A stretch of 64,000 bases of DNA from Blastococcus aurantiacus (lineage in GTDB: Bacteria > Actinomycetota > Actinomycetes > Mycobacteriales > Geodermatophilaceae): contig NZ_FNBT01000004.1 of the NCBI RefSeq assembly GCF_900102425.1, positions 1 to 64,000 of the forward strand, read 5' to 3'. This document shows positions 52,920 to 62,557 of the stretch, piece by piece. The position numbers and the translations under genes were made by a program. Under the pieces are notes generated by a model that was not told the origin of the DNA, made no database searches, and saw only the letters and a list, made by a program, of their open reading frames with translations. The stretch's first letter is position 1. Each line of letters starts with the position of its first letter.

Positions 52920-52960
52920 GACGAACCCCCGGCTGCGTCACGCGGCCGGGGGGGTTCGTC
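52920..52960. terminator. Bidirectional hairpin between nrtR and the transglycosylase
   Basis: GACGAACCCCC-GGCTGCG (52920-52937), loop TCA(C), then CGCGGCCGGGGGGGTTCGTC (to 52960). A long stem with a two-base bulge lies between convergent genes. Confidence 0.75.
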
Positions 52961-52970
52961 GTCGTCGGGG

Positions 52971-54332
52971 CTATCGCATCGGCGTGCCCGGGGGGCACAC
53001 CGGCAGGTCCGGGAGCAGCGCCTTGCCGAGGGGACCGAGCAGGGTGCAGGTCACGCCCGCCACCGGCTCGACGACCTTCGGGGGCGCCGGCGCCGGCGCC
53101 GGCGCGGACGCCGGAGGCTTCGGGGGTGCCGGTAGCGGGAGGACGGGGAGCGGGAGCGGCAACGCGGGCGCCGGGGCGGCCGCCTGCGGGGGCACCGGAG
53201 CGGGTGCCGGAGCAGGAGCGGGCGCGGGTGCCGGCGGCTGACCGGCGGCCGCCGGGGGCGGGCTGTCGCCACCGTCGCCTGCGGGTGCGCCGTTCCCACC
53301 CGCCGGTGCGGGCGCAGGGGGCGCGGGCGGAGCCGGGGCCGGGGCTGCCGGCGGCGGAGCGCTGCTGCCGACCAGCACCGTGTCGCCGGAGGCAGCGGTC
53401 CGGTCGCCGACGCCGAGGGCCGGGCCGGGGGCCGCGGGGAAGCCCGAGCTGCCCGACGGGGCCGGAACGGGACTGCTCGTGTCGCCGAGCAGCGGCAGGG
53501 AGTCCACCGGGACGCCGGTCGCGTAGGAGCGGGCCAGCGCGAGCACCTGGGCGACGTACTCGTCGGAGTGGTTGTAGGCGAACACCGCCCGGCGCTGACC
53601 GGCGTCGGTGCGCAGGTCGCCGCCGGCGGTGCACAGGTAGTTCGCCGACCCCAACGCGGCGTCGTCGATGTCGAACGGATCGGTCGTGCCGTTCCCGTCG
53701 GCGTCCACGGCGTAGGACCGCCAGGTGGTCGGGATAAACTGCATGGGGCCCACGGCGCGGTCGTACTGCGGGTCGTGGTCGAAGGCGCCGTCGTCGGAGT
53801 CGGCGATGAAGGCGAACTTCACGCCGTTCAGCGCCGGGCCACGGATCTCGGGGCTCGACGTGCCGTCGGCGTTGAGGACCGCGCCGCCGAAACGGCCGTG
53901 GTTGGACTCCACGCGGCCGATGGCGGCCAGCAGTGACCAGTCGATGCCGCAGCCGGGGTCGGAGGCGTTCATCCGTGTCGCGGCGACGCGGTAGGCGTTG
54001 AGGGCGACGTTCGGGATGCCGTTGTCCGCCAGGCCCGTGATCACCGCAGGCGTGGCCGGCTGGGGGCGGTCGACCTGGACCGGCAACGGCGGCAGGGTGA
54101 TCGCGCCGGCGGGGGCGCCGCGGGAGAGGGCGGACGCCTCGGGTTCCTCGGTGCTGGTGAGGGCGTCGACCTCCTGCAGTTCGTCGCCGCCGCCGGTGGA
54201 GGCGCTGACTCCGCTGAACAGACCGGCGCAGCCGACGACCACCGCAGCCACCAGCACGCTCCGATGCCGGTTACGTGCCCCGCCCCCCGGCTGCTGCGAG
54301 TCTGCTCCCCGCGCACGCATCGACTTCCGCAC
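52971..54332 (-). CDS. Secreted lytic transglycosylase with Pro/Ala-rich tail
   Basis: A 453-residue protein: N-terminal signal or anchor helix (RSVLVAAVVVGCAGLFSGVSA), a linker, an SLT-type catalytic domain at about 110-260 (DWSLLAAIGRVESNHGRFGG with the catalytic Glu, ALNGVKFAFIADSDDGAFDHD, DRAVGPMQFIPTTWRSYAVDADG, SANYLCTAGGDL), and a ~150-residue Pro/Ala/Gly tail ending TCTLLGPLGKALLPDLPVCPPGTPMR. It cleaves glycan strands of peptidoglycan outside the membrane. The tail may span the cell wall. AGGAG precedes the ATG; a GTACCGG/CCGGTAC hairpin lies in the leader. Confidence 0.9.
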   Translation of the reverse strand: MRKSMRARGADSQQPGGGARNRHRSVLVAAVVVGCAGLFSGVSASTGGGDELQEVDALTSTEEPEASALSRGAPAGAITLPPLPVQVDRPQPATPAVITGLADNGIPNVALNAYRVAATRMNASDPGCGIDWSLLAAIGRVESNHGRFGGAVLNADGTSSPEIRGPALNGVKFAFIADSDDGAFDHDPQYDRAVGPMQFIPTTWRSYAVDADGNGTTDPFDIDDAALGSANYLCTAGGDLRTDAGQRRAVFAYNHSDEYVAQVLALARSYATGVPVDSLPLLGDTSSPVPAPSGSSGFPAAPGPALGVGDRTAASGDTVLVGSSAPPPAAPAPAPPAPPAPAPAGGNGAPAGDGGDSPPPAAAGQPPAPAPAPAPAPAPVPPQAAAPAPALPLPLPVLPLPAPPKPPASAPAPAPAPPKVVEPVAGVTCTLLGPLGKALLPDLPVCPPGTPMR

Positions 54333-54428
54333 TCGTCACTCCTGGTGGCGTCGCCGTACCGGTCCCCGTGGCGGAGGGCCGGTACCCGTGACGTGTGGTC
54401 CTAATCACATGCGTCCGGATCGAAGCCT

Positions 54429-54467
54429 GACCCGGGACGCCGGCGCAGTGCTCCGGCGTCCCGGGTC
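54429..54467. terminator. 15-bp hairpin after the cupin gene
   Basis: GACCCGGGACGCCGG (54429-54443), nine-base loop, CCGGCGTCCCGGGTC (54453-54467), just beyond the stop of the minus-strand cupin gene at 54473. Confidence 0.8.
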
Positions 54468-54472
54468 CTCGG

Positions 54473-54835
54473 TCAGCCCAGCTTGGCCTTGGCGTGCTCG
54501 CTGAACCGGCGCATGGCGTCGGCGGGCCCGATCTCCAGGAACGCGGTGGCCTCGTCCATCCGGGCCGTGTGCCCGGCCGGCCAGTAGTAGGCCTCGCCGG
54601 CACGCGTGACCTCCTCGGTGCCGTCGGCGCTCGTGAGCCGCACGGCGCCTTCCAGCACGACACCCCAGTGCGGGCTCGGGCAGCGGTCCCCTGGCAGGCC
54701 TTCCAGTACCGGGCTCATGTCCGTTCCGGCGGGGACGCGCGCGTAGCGCACGCCCATCTCGCCCCACTCCGTGTAGCGCGTGACCAGCTCGCCCTGGTGG
54801 ACCTCGAGGGGCAGTGCGTCGAGCTCGGTGTTCAT
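54473..54835 (-). CDS. Cupin-domain protein (120 aa)
   Basis: MNTELDALPLEVHQGELVTRYTEWGEMGVRYARVPAGTDMSPVLEGLPGDRCPSPHWGVVLEGAVRLTSADGTEEVTRAGEAYYWPAGHTARMDEATAFLEIGPA..., a single cupin with SPHWGVVLEGAVRL and YYWPAGHT as the two motifs. The first His-containing motif has only one of the usual two His residues. Similar proteins often bind a metal or a small molecule; no function is assigned. The ATG at 54835 lies divergent from the TPR gene, with a 146-base promoter region between them. Confidence 0.8.
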   Translation of the reverse strand: MNTELDALPLEVHQGELVTRYTEWGEMGVRYARVPAGTDMSPVLEGLPGDRCPSPHWGVVLEGAVRLTSADGTEEVTRAGEAYYWPAGHTARMDEATAFLEIGPADAMRRFSEHAKAKLG

Positions 54836-54981
54836 CGTGGCGTCCTCTCGTCGGATTCGGAGCCGGCCGTCCGCCGGTCACAGGAGGAGGCGGAACAAAA
54901 CGTGTTCCGGGGGGAAGGACGACGCCCTGCCGTCAGGCGCGTTCCGCCTCTACGCTCGGACGCCCGGGCGGCGGAGGACCG

Positions 54982-57003
54982 ATGGCGGTAGGCGGGCTCG
55001 ACCAGGCGGATCGGGACGCCGCAGCCGGCACGGTGCTGATGCGTGGGGAGTGGGCCGCGGCCCTCGATGCGCTCCGGCGTCTCGGCGAGCAACGTCCCCT
55101 GACCGACGTCGAACTCGACATGCAGGCCCGGGCCGCCTACGGGGCCGGGGAGTTCGAGCTGGCCATCGGGTCCTGGGAACGGCTCTACGCCGTCCGCCAG
55201 GCCTCGGGGGACGACCCCGGGGCGGCCGCCACGGCAGCGACCATCGCCATGTACCTGATGATGGACACGGGTCTGATGGCGCCGGTGCGCGGCTGGCTCG
55301 CGCGCGCCGACAGCCTGTCCGCGGGCGCTCCGGAGTCGTCGACCTCCGCGTTGGTGGCGATGGCGCGGACCTACGAGCGGTTCATGTGCGGCGACATGCA
55401 GCGCGCCCGGACCTGGGCGCAGGTGGCGGTCGACGCCGGTCGGAGGCAGGCCGTGCCGCTGGCGGTGGCGCTGGGGCGCGTGGCGACGGCGCGCATCGTG
55501 ATCCTGGACGGCGACGTCGACCGGGGGCTGGAGCTGCTCGACGAGGCGGCGGTCAGCGTCGTCTCCGGCGAGCTCGATGCCCTGGGCGCCGGAATGGTCT
55601 ACTGCGAGCTGATCTGCGCCATGCAGGGGCTGGCCCAGTACGACCGGGCCGAGCAGTGGACCGAGGCCATGGATCGGTGGCGGTCAGGTGCCGCGTACGG
55701 CGGCATCAACGGCCGCTGCCGGGTGCACCGCGCGGAGATCCTCCGCTTGCGCGGCTCATGCGCGGAGGCCGAGCGGGAAGCGCTCGAGGCCTGCCGTGAG
55801 CTGCGCCCCTGGATGCGCTGGGAGTTCGGCTGGCCGCTCACCGAGCTCGGCATCATCCGGCTGCGCAAGGGCGACCTCGCCGGCGCCGAAGCAGCGTTCC
55901 TCGAGGCCCACGGGCATGGCTGGGATCCCCAGCCCGGCCTGGCACTGCTCCGGCTCGCCCAGGGTGACGTCGTGGCCGCGCGGACGCTCATCGACGACGC
56001 GCTCGAGCGCCCCTGCGCCGTGCCGTCGAAGGAGTGGCCGCCCTACGGCGAGCTGCGCACGGCGCCGCTGCTGGCCGCACAGGCCGAGATCGCGCTGGCC
56101 GCGGGCGACATCGCCACCGGCCGGTCGGCCGCGGGACGGCTCTCGGAGATCGCCACCACCTACCGCAGTCCTGCGCTGGCCGCCGCCGCATCCGTCGCGC
56201 ACGGCCGGGTCGCGGTCGGCGAGGGCGATGCGGCGTCGGCCGTCCGGTGGGCCGAGGACGCGCTCGCCGGCTGGAGCGAGGTCGGCGCCCCGTACGAGTG
56301 CGCGTCGGCCCGCCTGGTCCTCGCCGGAGCTCACCGCCTCGCCGGCCGGGTCGACCGTGCAGCTCTGGAGGAGGAGACCGCCTGGGCGACGCTCGACCGG
56401 ATCGGTGCTCGGACTGCCGGCCTCCCGCCGCGGGAGCCGCTGCCCGACGGCGGCCGGTGCGTCTTCCGCTTGGACGGCGACACGAGGACCGTCGTCTTCG
56501 GCGGCCGGGCGGTGCTGCTGCAGGACCTCAAGGGCATGCACCACCTGGCCCGGCTCCTGGCGGCCCCGGATCGCGAGTTCCACGTCCTGGACCTCGTCGT
56601 GGGCGAGGACGGCGAGGCCGCGCGTGCGGACGGCAACGACGCCGGGCCGGTGCTCGACGGGCAGGCGCGCGCTGCCTACAAGCGGCGTCTCGCCGAGATC
56701 GACGACGACCTGGACGAGGCAGCCGCCCGCGGCGACGCCGAGCGCGTGGCGCTGGCCCGGGCCGACCGCGACTACCTGGTCCGGGAGCTGGCCGGAGCCT
56801 TCGGACTCGGTGGTCGGCACCGGGTGATGGGCTCCCCGTCGGAGCGCGCACGAGCGAGCGTCACGCGCTCGCTGCGCTACTCGATCGTCCGGATCGCCCG
56901 GCACCATCCCGAGCTCGCCGATCACCTCACCCGGACCGTGCGCACGGGCACGTACTGCTGCTACGCGCCTGACCCTCGGATGGAGCTCCGGTGGGAGCTG
57001 TGA
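54982..57003 (+). CDS. Large TPR-like signalling protein with conserved C-terminal domain
   Basis: A 673-residue protein. Residues about 20-500 are helical-repeat (TPR-like) pairs: AALDALRRLGEQRPLTDVELDMQARAAYGAGEFELAIGSWERLY, GDVDRGLELLDEAAVSVV, AEAEREALEACRELRP, GDLAGAEAAFLEAHGHG. The C-terminal ~180 residues (VVFGGRAVLLQDLKGMHHLARLLAAPDREFHVLDLVVGEDG...GPVLDGQARAAYKRRLAEIDDDLDEAAARGDAERVALARADRDYLVRELAGAFGLGGRHR...GTYCCYAPDP) are a domain seen at the end of actinobacterial TPR and adenylate-cyclase-like signalling proteins. No helix-turn-helix or cyclase domain is visible. GGAGG lies upstream of the ATG. Confidence 0.78.
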   Translation: MAVGGLDQADRDAAAGTVLMRGEWAAALDALRRLGEQRPLTDVELDMQARAAYGAGEFELAIGSWERLYAVRQASGDDPGAAATAATIAMYLMMDTGLMAPVRGWLARADSLSAGAPESSTSALVAMARTYERFMCGDMQRARTWAQVAVDAGRRQAVPLAVALGRVATARIVILDGDVDRGLELLDEAAVSVVSGELDALGAGMVYCELICAMQGLAQYDRAEQWTEAMDRWRSGAAYGGINGRCRVHRAEILRLRGSCAEAEREALEACRELRPWMRWEFGWPLTELGIIRLRKGDLAGAEAAFLEAHGHGWDPQPGLALLRLAQGDVVAARTLIDDALERPCAVPSKEWPPYGELRTAPLLAAQAEIALAAGDIATGRSAAGRLSEIATTYRSPALAAAASVAHGRVAVGEGDAASAVRWAEDALAGWSEVGAPYECASARLVLAGAHRLAGRVDRAALEEETAWATLDRIGARTAGLPPREPLPDGGRCVFRLDGDTRTVVFGGRAVLLQDLKGMHHLARLLAAPDREFHVLDLVVGEDGEAARADGNDAGPVLDGQARAAYKRRLAEIDDDLDEAAARGDAERVALARADRDYLVRELAGAFGLGGRHRVMGSPSERARASVTRSLRYSIVRIARHHPELADHLTRTVRTGTYCCYAPDPRMELRWEL

Positions 57004-57024
57004 CCGGTGCCGCGGGGCTGCGGC

Positions 57025-57270
57025 TCAGGTGGGGTCCAGCACGCCCAGGTGGGCCAGCAGCTGAGGACCGACGCCGTCCTGGCCGGCGACCGCGAGTTCG
57101 ACGAGCTCGGTCAGCTGGGGGTCGCGATCGGCCGGGACGTCCTTGACCACAGCCGAACCGTCCTGCGGCCGGACGCCGCTGATGTGCACCACGCCGTTCT
57201 CGATCCGGACCTGGCCGTCGAAGCCGGGTTCCTGCACGTCCCACGTCCCGGTACCTGCCTGTGCGCTCAT
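57025..57270 (-). CDS. Small hypothetical protein (81 aa)
   Basis: MSAQAGTGTWDVQEPGFDGQVRIENGVVHISGVRPQDGSAVVKDVPADRDPQLTELVELAVAGQDGVGPQLLAHLGVLDPT: an acidic soluble protein with beta-strand-like N-terminus. I recognise no family. It is convergent with the TPR gene and lies downstream of the minus-strand tRNA-Arg. A weak GCGGGTAGGCACC precedes the ATG. Confidence 0.55.
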   Translation of the reverse strand: MSAQAGTGTWDVQEPGFDGQVRIENGVVHISGVRPQDGSAVVKDVPADRDPQLTELVELAVAGQDGVGPQLLAHLGVLDPT

Positions 57271-57342
57271 AGGCAGGTGCCTACCCGCGGAACGGGTCGT
57301 CGAGACCGCCCGTCGGGCGCGAGCTGCCCGGACGAGGAGAAG

Positions 57343-57415
57343 CGCGCCCGGCAGGATTCGAACCTGCGACCGTCGGATTAGAAGTCCGGTGCTCTATCCG
57401 CTGAGCTACGGGCGC
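57343..57415 (-). tRNA. tRNA-Arg (TCT)
   Basis: The minus strand folds as a cloverleaf: acceptor GCGCCCG/CGGGCGC, D-arm AGCTCAGCGGATAGAGC, anticodon loop CTTCTAA (anticodon TCT), T-arm GCAGGTTCGAATCCTGC; discriminator G (57343), CCA not encoded. It lies in the 332-base interval 57271-57602 between protein genes; the rest of that stretch holds the ssb promoter region and nothing else I can identify. Confidence 0.96.
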
Positions 57416-57602
57416 TCGGTCGCCGATCATCGCATCGCCGGGTCACGCCGGGTTCGAGAGCGTGGCCGGCGTCGTCCACAGGGGTGGGACGGGTCCACAG
57501 ATGCTCCTGACAGGGACCCGCCGGGCTGCTCGCCCCGCAGGGTCGGAGGACGCCGGCACCGCGCCGGTCGCGCCCTCCGGCGCAGCACATCCGAGGAGCA
57601 CC

Positions 57603-58145
57603 GTGAACGACACCACCGTCACAGTCGTCGGCAACGTCGTCGACTCACCCCGACGCGTCAGCCTGGAGAACGGCGCCGTCACCAACTTCCGCATGGCCTC
57701 GACCGCCCGCCGCTACGACAGCGCCACCCAGCAGTACGTCGACTCCGGCACCCTCTGGGTCGACGTCGAGTGCTGGGGGTCGCTGAGCGGCAACGTCGCG
57801 GCCAGCATCAGCAAGGGCGACCCGGTCATCGTGCAGGGGGCGCTCACCACGCACAGCTGGGAGTCCGAGAGCGGGCCGCGCAGCAAGCCGCGCATCCGTG
57901 CGTTCGCGGTGGGGCCGAACCTGTCGCGGGGCACCGCCGAGTTCAGGCGGGACCGGTCCCGCCTGCCCGCCGAGACCGTCGACCGGACGACGGGGGAGAT
58001 CGCCCCCGAGGCCGGCGAGCCGCAGGACGAGCGCTTCACCGGCGCGTCGGCGGAACCGAGGGCCGGGCGGGACTACTCCGGGGACGACGCGGCGTTGGAC
58101 CGGGCGGACGCCGACGACTCCTCCCTGGTGCCCGCGCACGCATAG
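57603..58145 (+). CDS. ssb: Single-stranded DNA-binding protein
   Basis: A 180-residue protein: N-terminal OB-fold (NDTTVTVVGNVVDSPRRVSLENGAVTNFRMASTARRYDSATQQYVDSGTLWVDVECWGSLSGNVAASISKGDPVIVQGALTTHSWE) and an acidic C-terminus (DDAALDRADADDSSLVPAHA). The canonical C-terminal DDDIPF tip is absent, which is typical of the divergent SsbB-type actinobacterial paralogs rather than the main replication SSB, so it may act in competence, recombination or stress. GAGGAGCACC precedes the GTG. ettA follows on the same strand 104 bases downstream and could be co-transcribed. Confidence 0.9.
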   Translation: MNDTTVTVVGNVVDSPRRVSLENGAVTNFRMASTARRYDSATQQYVDSGTLWVDVECWGSLSGNVAASISKGDPVIVQGALTTHSWESESGPRSKPRIRAFAVGPNLSRGTAEFRRDRSRLPAETVDRTTGEIAPEAGEPQDERFTGASAEPRAGRDYSGDDAALDRADADDSSLVPAHA

Positions 58146-58249
58146 CGGTTGCCCGGGCTGGGAGGATCGGGGGTGAGAACGCATGGGGGCCGGGCCGGGG
58201 ACGCCGGCCCGCCCCCCGCACGCGACACGACGGAAGGCTCCGAAGCCCA

Positions 58250-59920
<1,671 letters not shown>

Positions 59921-59980
59921 AGAAGGACCCCCTCGCCCCCCACCGCTCGCGAGCTCGCGGTGGGCCCCTGCGAGGGGGCC
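59921..59980 (+). terminator. AGAAGGACCCC-type terminator after ettA
   Basis: AGAAGGACC follows the stop directly. The outer stem CCCCCTCGC (59928-59936) pairs with GCGAGGGGG (59970-59978), and an inner stem CCACCGC (59940-59946) pairs with GCGGTGG (59957-59963). It is the second copy of the 48411 element. Confidence 0.85.
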
Positions 59981-59996
59981 GGTTCCAGTACGTCAC

Positions 59997-60035
59997 CGAC
60001 GGCCGGCCGGAGCACCCGCTCCGCGCCGGCCGTCG
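59997..60035. other. Second GC hairpin in the ettA downstream region
   Basis: CGACGGCCGGC (59997-60007) pairs perfectly with GCCGGCCGTCG (60025-60035), with an inner GGAG/CTCC pairing. It may back up the ettA terminator. The remaining 115 bases to 60150 contain a promoter-like TACGCT (60095-60100). Confidence 0.55.
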
Positions 60036-60150
60036 CCGTCCGAGGAACCGGGTGCCCGGCAGCGGCGTGTCTGGTGGGGCCCGCCGAGGTCTCCTACGCT
60101 TCGGCCACCTCGTCGCGCGCCGCGCGACCGCGACGGCCGACGGAGGACGC

Positions 60151-60774
60151 ATGAGCCTGATGGGCCTGGCGCGGGCGGAGCGGGAAGACCTGCGCGACCT
60201 CCTCACCGGACTCAGCGAGGAGCAGTGGCGCACCCCGTCTCTGTGCGCCGGGTGGTCCGTCCACGACGTGGTGGCGCACATGCTCAGCTACGAGGAACTG
60301 GGCGCACGGCAGCTCGCGGAGCGCTTCCTCCGCGGGCGGTTGAGCGTCGACCGCGTCAACGACATCGGACTGCGCGAGTACGCGACGCGCACGCCGGCCC
60401 AGCTGATCGAGCTCCTGGACGACCACCTCGACCCGGCCGGCCTCACCGCCGGCATGGGCGGGGCGATCGCCCTGACCGACGGGATGATCCACCAGCAGGA
60501 CATCCGCCGGCCCCTGGCGCTGCCTCGGACCATCCCCGCGGAGCGGCTGGTGCCCGCGCTGCGCACCGCCCTGTTCGCACCCACCCTGCTGGGCGTGCTC
60601 CGCGTGCGGGACGTCCGGCTCGTGGCCACCGACATCGACTGGACCTTCGGTCGCGGCCCCGAGGTCCGAGGGACGGGCGAGGCGATCCTCATGACGGTGG
60701 CCGGCCGGCGGGCCGCCGTCGTCGACCTGTCCGGCCCCGGACAGGCGCGCATCGCCCAGCGCGTGGGCGGCTGA
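60151..60774 (+). CDS. Maleylpyruvate isomerase-family (DinB-like) protein, mycothiol-linked
   Basis: A 207-residue protein: LARAEREDLRDLLTGLSEEQWRTPSLCAGWSVHDVVAHMLSYEELGARQLAERFL is the N-terminal DinB-like helical domain with a metal-ligand His (VAHML), and IHQQDIRRPL supplies the second His of the usual triad. The C-terminus is a small beta-domain. This family in actinobacteria includes mycothiol-dependent maleylpyruvate isomerases and many uncharacterised thiol-transferases; the substrate here is unknown. GGAGG precedes the ATG. It converges on the phosphatase gene within a palindrome. Confidence 0.85.
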   Translation: MSLMGLARAEREDLRDLLTGLSEEQWRTPSLCAGWSVHDVVAHMLSYEELGARQLAERFLRGRLSVDRVNDIGLREYATRTPAQLIELLDDHLDPAGLTAGMGGAIALTDGMIHQQDIRRPLALPRTIPAERLVPALRTALFAPTLLGVLRVRDVRLVATDIDWTFGRGPEVRGTGEAILMTVAGRRAAVVDLSGPGQARIAQRVGG

Positions 60775-60787
60775 GGCCGCCTCAGCC
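60769..60787. terminator. Palindrome spanning convergent stop codons
   Basis: GGCTGAGGC (60769-60777), C, GCCTCAGCC (60779-60787): a perfect dyad containing both stops, TGA at 60772-60774 and TCA at 60782-60784. As RNA the one-base centre cannot be a loop, so the outer pairs must open; it could form a short terminator stem with a loop of several bases. Confidence 0.5.
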
Positions 60788-61213
60788 GGTTCCGAACCGG
60801 AGCACGAAGCGGCGCTGCCATCGGGTCTCGACCGCCCGCGGCCGGTAGCGGCGGCGCACGAACGCCACGGCGTCCTCGGCGGGGACGCCGTCCAGCACGG
60901 CCAGGCAGGCCAGCGCCGTGCCGGTGCGGCCCGTGCCGCCGCGGCAGGCGATCTCCACGCGTTCCCCGTCGGCCCGCTCCCAGGCCTCGGTCAGCGCCCG
61001 CCGCAGCTCCCGGTCGTCGGCCGGCAGGCCGAAGTCGCGCCAGCGGACCCACTGCTGCTCCCAGCCGGGGTCTGCGGGCCGGCGCCCCAGCAGGTACACG
61101 CCGAACTCCGGGGGCGGCTCCGGTGGCGCGCTGCGCAGCCCGCGGCCCAACACCCGCCGCCCCGAGGGCAGGGTGACCACGCCCGGCAGGTCGGGTGGCC
61201 AGGGATCGCCCAT
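60782..61213 (-). CDS. CX5R tyrosine/dual-specificity phosphatase-like protein
   Basis: A 143-residue protein with the phosphatase loop VEIACRGGTGRTGTALACLAVL, i.e. Cys-X5-Arg with the following Thr/Ser, near residue 90. A general-acid Asp could lie in WRDFGLPADDRELR. It is short for a PTP and resembles small actinobacterial protein-tyrosine phosphatase-like enzymes. The ATG at 61213 is six bases after TACCGT (minus strand, 61220-61225) without a Shine-Dalgarno sequence, so it is probably leaderless. Substrate unknown. Confidence 0.82.
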   Translation of the reverse strand: MGDPWPPDLPGVVTLPSGRRVLGRGLRSAPPEPPPEFGVYLLGRRPADPGWEQQWVRWRDFGLPADDRELRRALTEAWERADGERVEIACRGGTGRTGTALACLAVLDGVPAEDAVAFVRRRYRPRAVETRWQRRFVLRFGTG

Positions 61214-61281
61214 CGGGCCACGGTAGGACGGCCGGCGAGGTCCGTGCGAGAGGTCGCGGCGCCGTACGGCATGGTGGCGGT

Positions 61282-61695
61282 GTGAGGCACACCGCTGCGG
61301 TCCCGATGCGCTGGTCGGACATGGACGCCTATCAGCACATCAACAACGTGGCCTTCCTCGGCTACTTCGAGATGGCCCGCATCAGCCTGTTTCGCGAGCA
61401 GCCCACGCACGACCTGCGGACCGGGAGGCAGCGCGGGCTGATCGTCGCCGCGCACGAGATCGCCTACAAGCGCCAGGTCGTCTACTCGTCGACGCCGCTA
61501 CAGGTCGACGTGTGGATCACCGACGTCCGCGCGGCCACCTTCCTGTGCCGCTACGAGCTCTTCGACCACGGGAACCTCGCGGTCACCGGCAGCACGAAGA
61601 TCGTGCCGTTCGACTTCGCCATCGCCCGGCCGCGCCGCCTCACGCCCGAGGAGAAGGAGTTCCTCGCCCGCTGGACCGACGAGCCGGCGGGCTGA
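61282..61695 (+). CDS. Acyl-CoA thioesterase (4HBT hot-dog)
   Basis: A 137-residue hot-dog-fold protein: PMRWSDMDAYQHINNVAFLGYFEMARISLF is the classical 4HBT active-site signature (Asp in WSDMDAYQHINN). RGLIVAAHEIAYKRQVVYSSTPLQVDVWITDV continues the fold. Substrate is an acyl-CoA of unknown chain. The GTG at 61282 is chosen so that the protein begins MRHTAAVPMRWSDMD; upstream in-frame codons overlap the divergent phosphatase promoter. Confidence 0.88.
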   Translation: MRHTAAVPMRWSDMDAYQHINNVAFLGYFEMARISLFREQPTHDLRTGRQRGLIVAAHEIAYKRQVVYSSTPLQVDVWITDVRAATFLCRYELFDHGNLAVTGSTKIVPFDFAIARPRRLTPEEKEFLARWTDEPAG

Positions 61696-61707
61696 GCGGC
61701 TCCGCAG

Positions 61708-61770
61708 GCCAACTGCGGCGAAAGTGGCCACTGGGGAGCGGCCCGCAACGCCATGTTCCCCGCAGTTGGC
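61708..61770. repeat. Imperfect 21-bp inverted repeat between convergent genes
   Basis: GCCAACTGCGGCGAAAGTGGC (61708-61728 as arm) is complementary, with three mismatches, to 61750-61770 (ending CGCAGTTGGC). The 21-base spacer gives a large potential cruciform, upstream of the bioY terminator. It resembles a dispersed palindromic element rather than a simple terminator. Confidence 0.6.
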
Positions 61771-61803
61771 GAGGGCGAGCACCGCGCCGGCCCCGAGAAC
61801 GCG

Positions 61804-61837
61804 ACGACCCCCGGACACCGAGGTGTCCGGGGGTCGT
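61804..61837. terminator. 15-bp terminator hairpin after bioY
   Basis: ACGACCCCCGGACAC (61804-61818), loop CGAG, GTGTCCGGGGGTCGT (61823-61837): a perfect stem 12 bases beyond the bioY stop (minus strand) and able to act on the thioesterase transcript as well. Confidence 0.88.
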
Positions 61838-61849
61838 GTGCGGCGGGGA

Positions 61850-62446
61850 TCAGGCCTGGCGGGTCGCCTTCCACGCGGTGCCCAGCACCGCGGCGGCGAC
61901 GCCGGCCTTCACGAGTCCACCGAGGATGAACGGGTAGAAGCCCGCGTCCAGTGCCTGGCTCGCCGACATGTCGGCCGAGACGGCCAGCCACGGAACGCCG
62001 ACGGCGAAGATGACGGCCTGGCCGGCGATGAACAGCGGCACGGCCATGAGCGGGTTGCGGTCGGCGCCGTGGCGGGCGGCCATGCCGATGAGGACGGCGG
62101 CGGGGATGAAGCCGACGACGTAGCCACCGGTCGCACCGAAGACGACGTCGACGCCGCCGCTGGCCTCCGAGTAGAACGGCAGCCCGACCAGGGCGCAGGC
62201 CATGTAGGCCACCTGGACGGCGACGCCCCGCACCGGGCCCAGCGCGGCGGCGGTGAGCACGACCGCCAGCGTCTGGCCAGTGATCGGCACCGGCGAACCG
62301 GGAACCGGCACCGAGACCTGCGCCAGGGCGGCCGTGAGCAGCACACCGAGCGCCACGAGGACGACGTTGCGCGCGCGCACGGCGGGCACCAGGTCGGCGA
62401 GAACGAGCGGGCGCAACGGCTGCGCGGGCATCGAAGCGGTGGCCAC
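61850..62446 (-). CDS. bioY: BioY biotin transporter S component
   Basis: A 198-residue membrane protein with six hydrophobic segments and the BioY core: LTAALAQVSVPVPGSPVPITGQTLAVVLTAAALGPVRGVAVQVAYMACALVGLPFYSEASGGVDVVFGATGGYVVGFIPAAVLIGMA. BioY is the substrate-binding subunit of energy-coupling-factor biotin transporters, and some act alone. The GTG at 62446 has AGGAGG four bases upstream; the longer frame (62482) lacks that site. No bioMN ATPase/transmembrane genes are present, so shared ECF subunits from elsewhere would be needed. Biotin supports the carboxylase at 24236. Confidence 0.94.
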   Translation of the reverse strand: MATASMPAQPLRPLVLADLVPAVRARNVVLVALGVLLTAALAQVSVPVPGSPVPITGQTLAVVLTAAALGPVRGVAVQVAYMACALVGLPFYSEASGGVDVVFGATGGYVVGFIPAAVLIGMAARHGADRNPLMAVPLFIAGQAVIFAVGVPWLAVSADMSASQALDAGFYPFILGGLVKAGVAAAVLGTAWKATRQA

Positions 62447-62557
62447 GAATCCTCCTGAACGGCGGGCGAGCGTCGGCCGCACGGCCGGCGCTCCGGATCA
62501 CGGGAGAGTCTGCACTACGGCCCTCCCGCCCGCGTCACCCACCGGCTGCCCTCCGGT

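Noticed and set aside
54333..54428. Possible c-di-AMP (ydaO-type) riboswitch before the lytic transglycosylase, a known location in actinobacteria
   Set aside because: The leader is under 100 bases and shows only a GTACCGG/CCGGTAC hairpin; the conserved aptamer blocks are not present.
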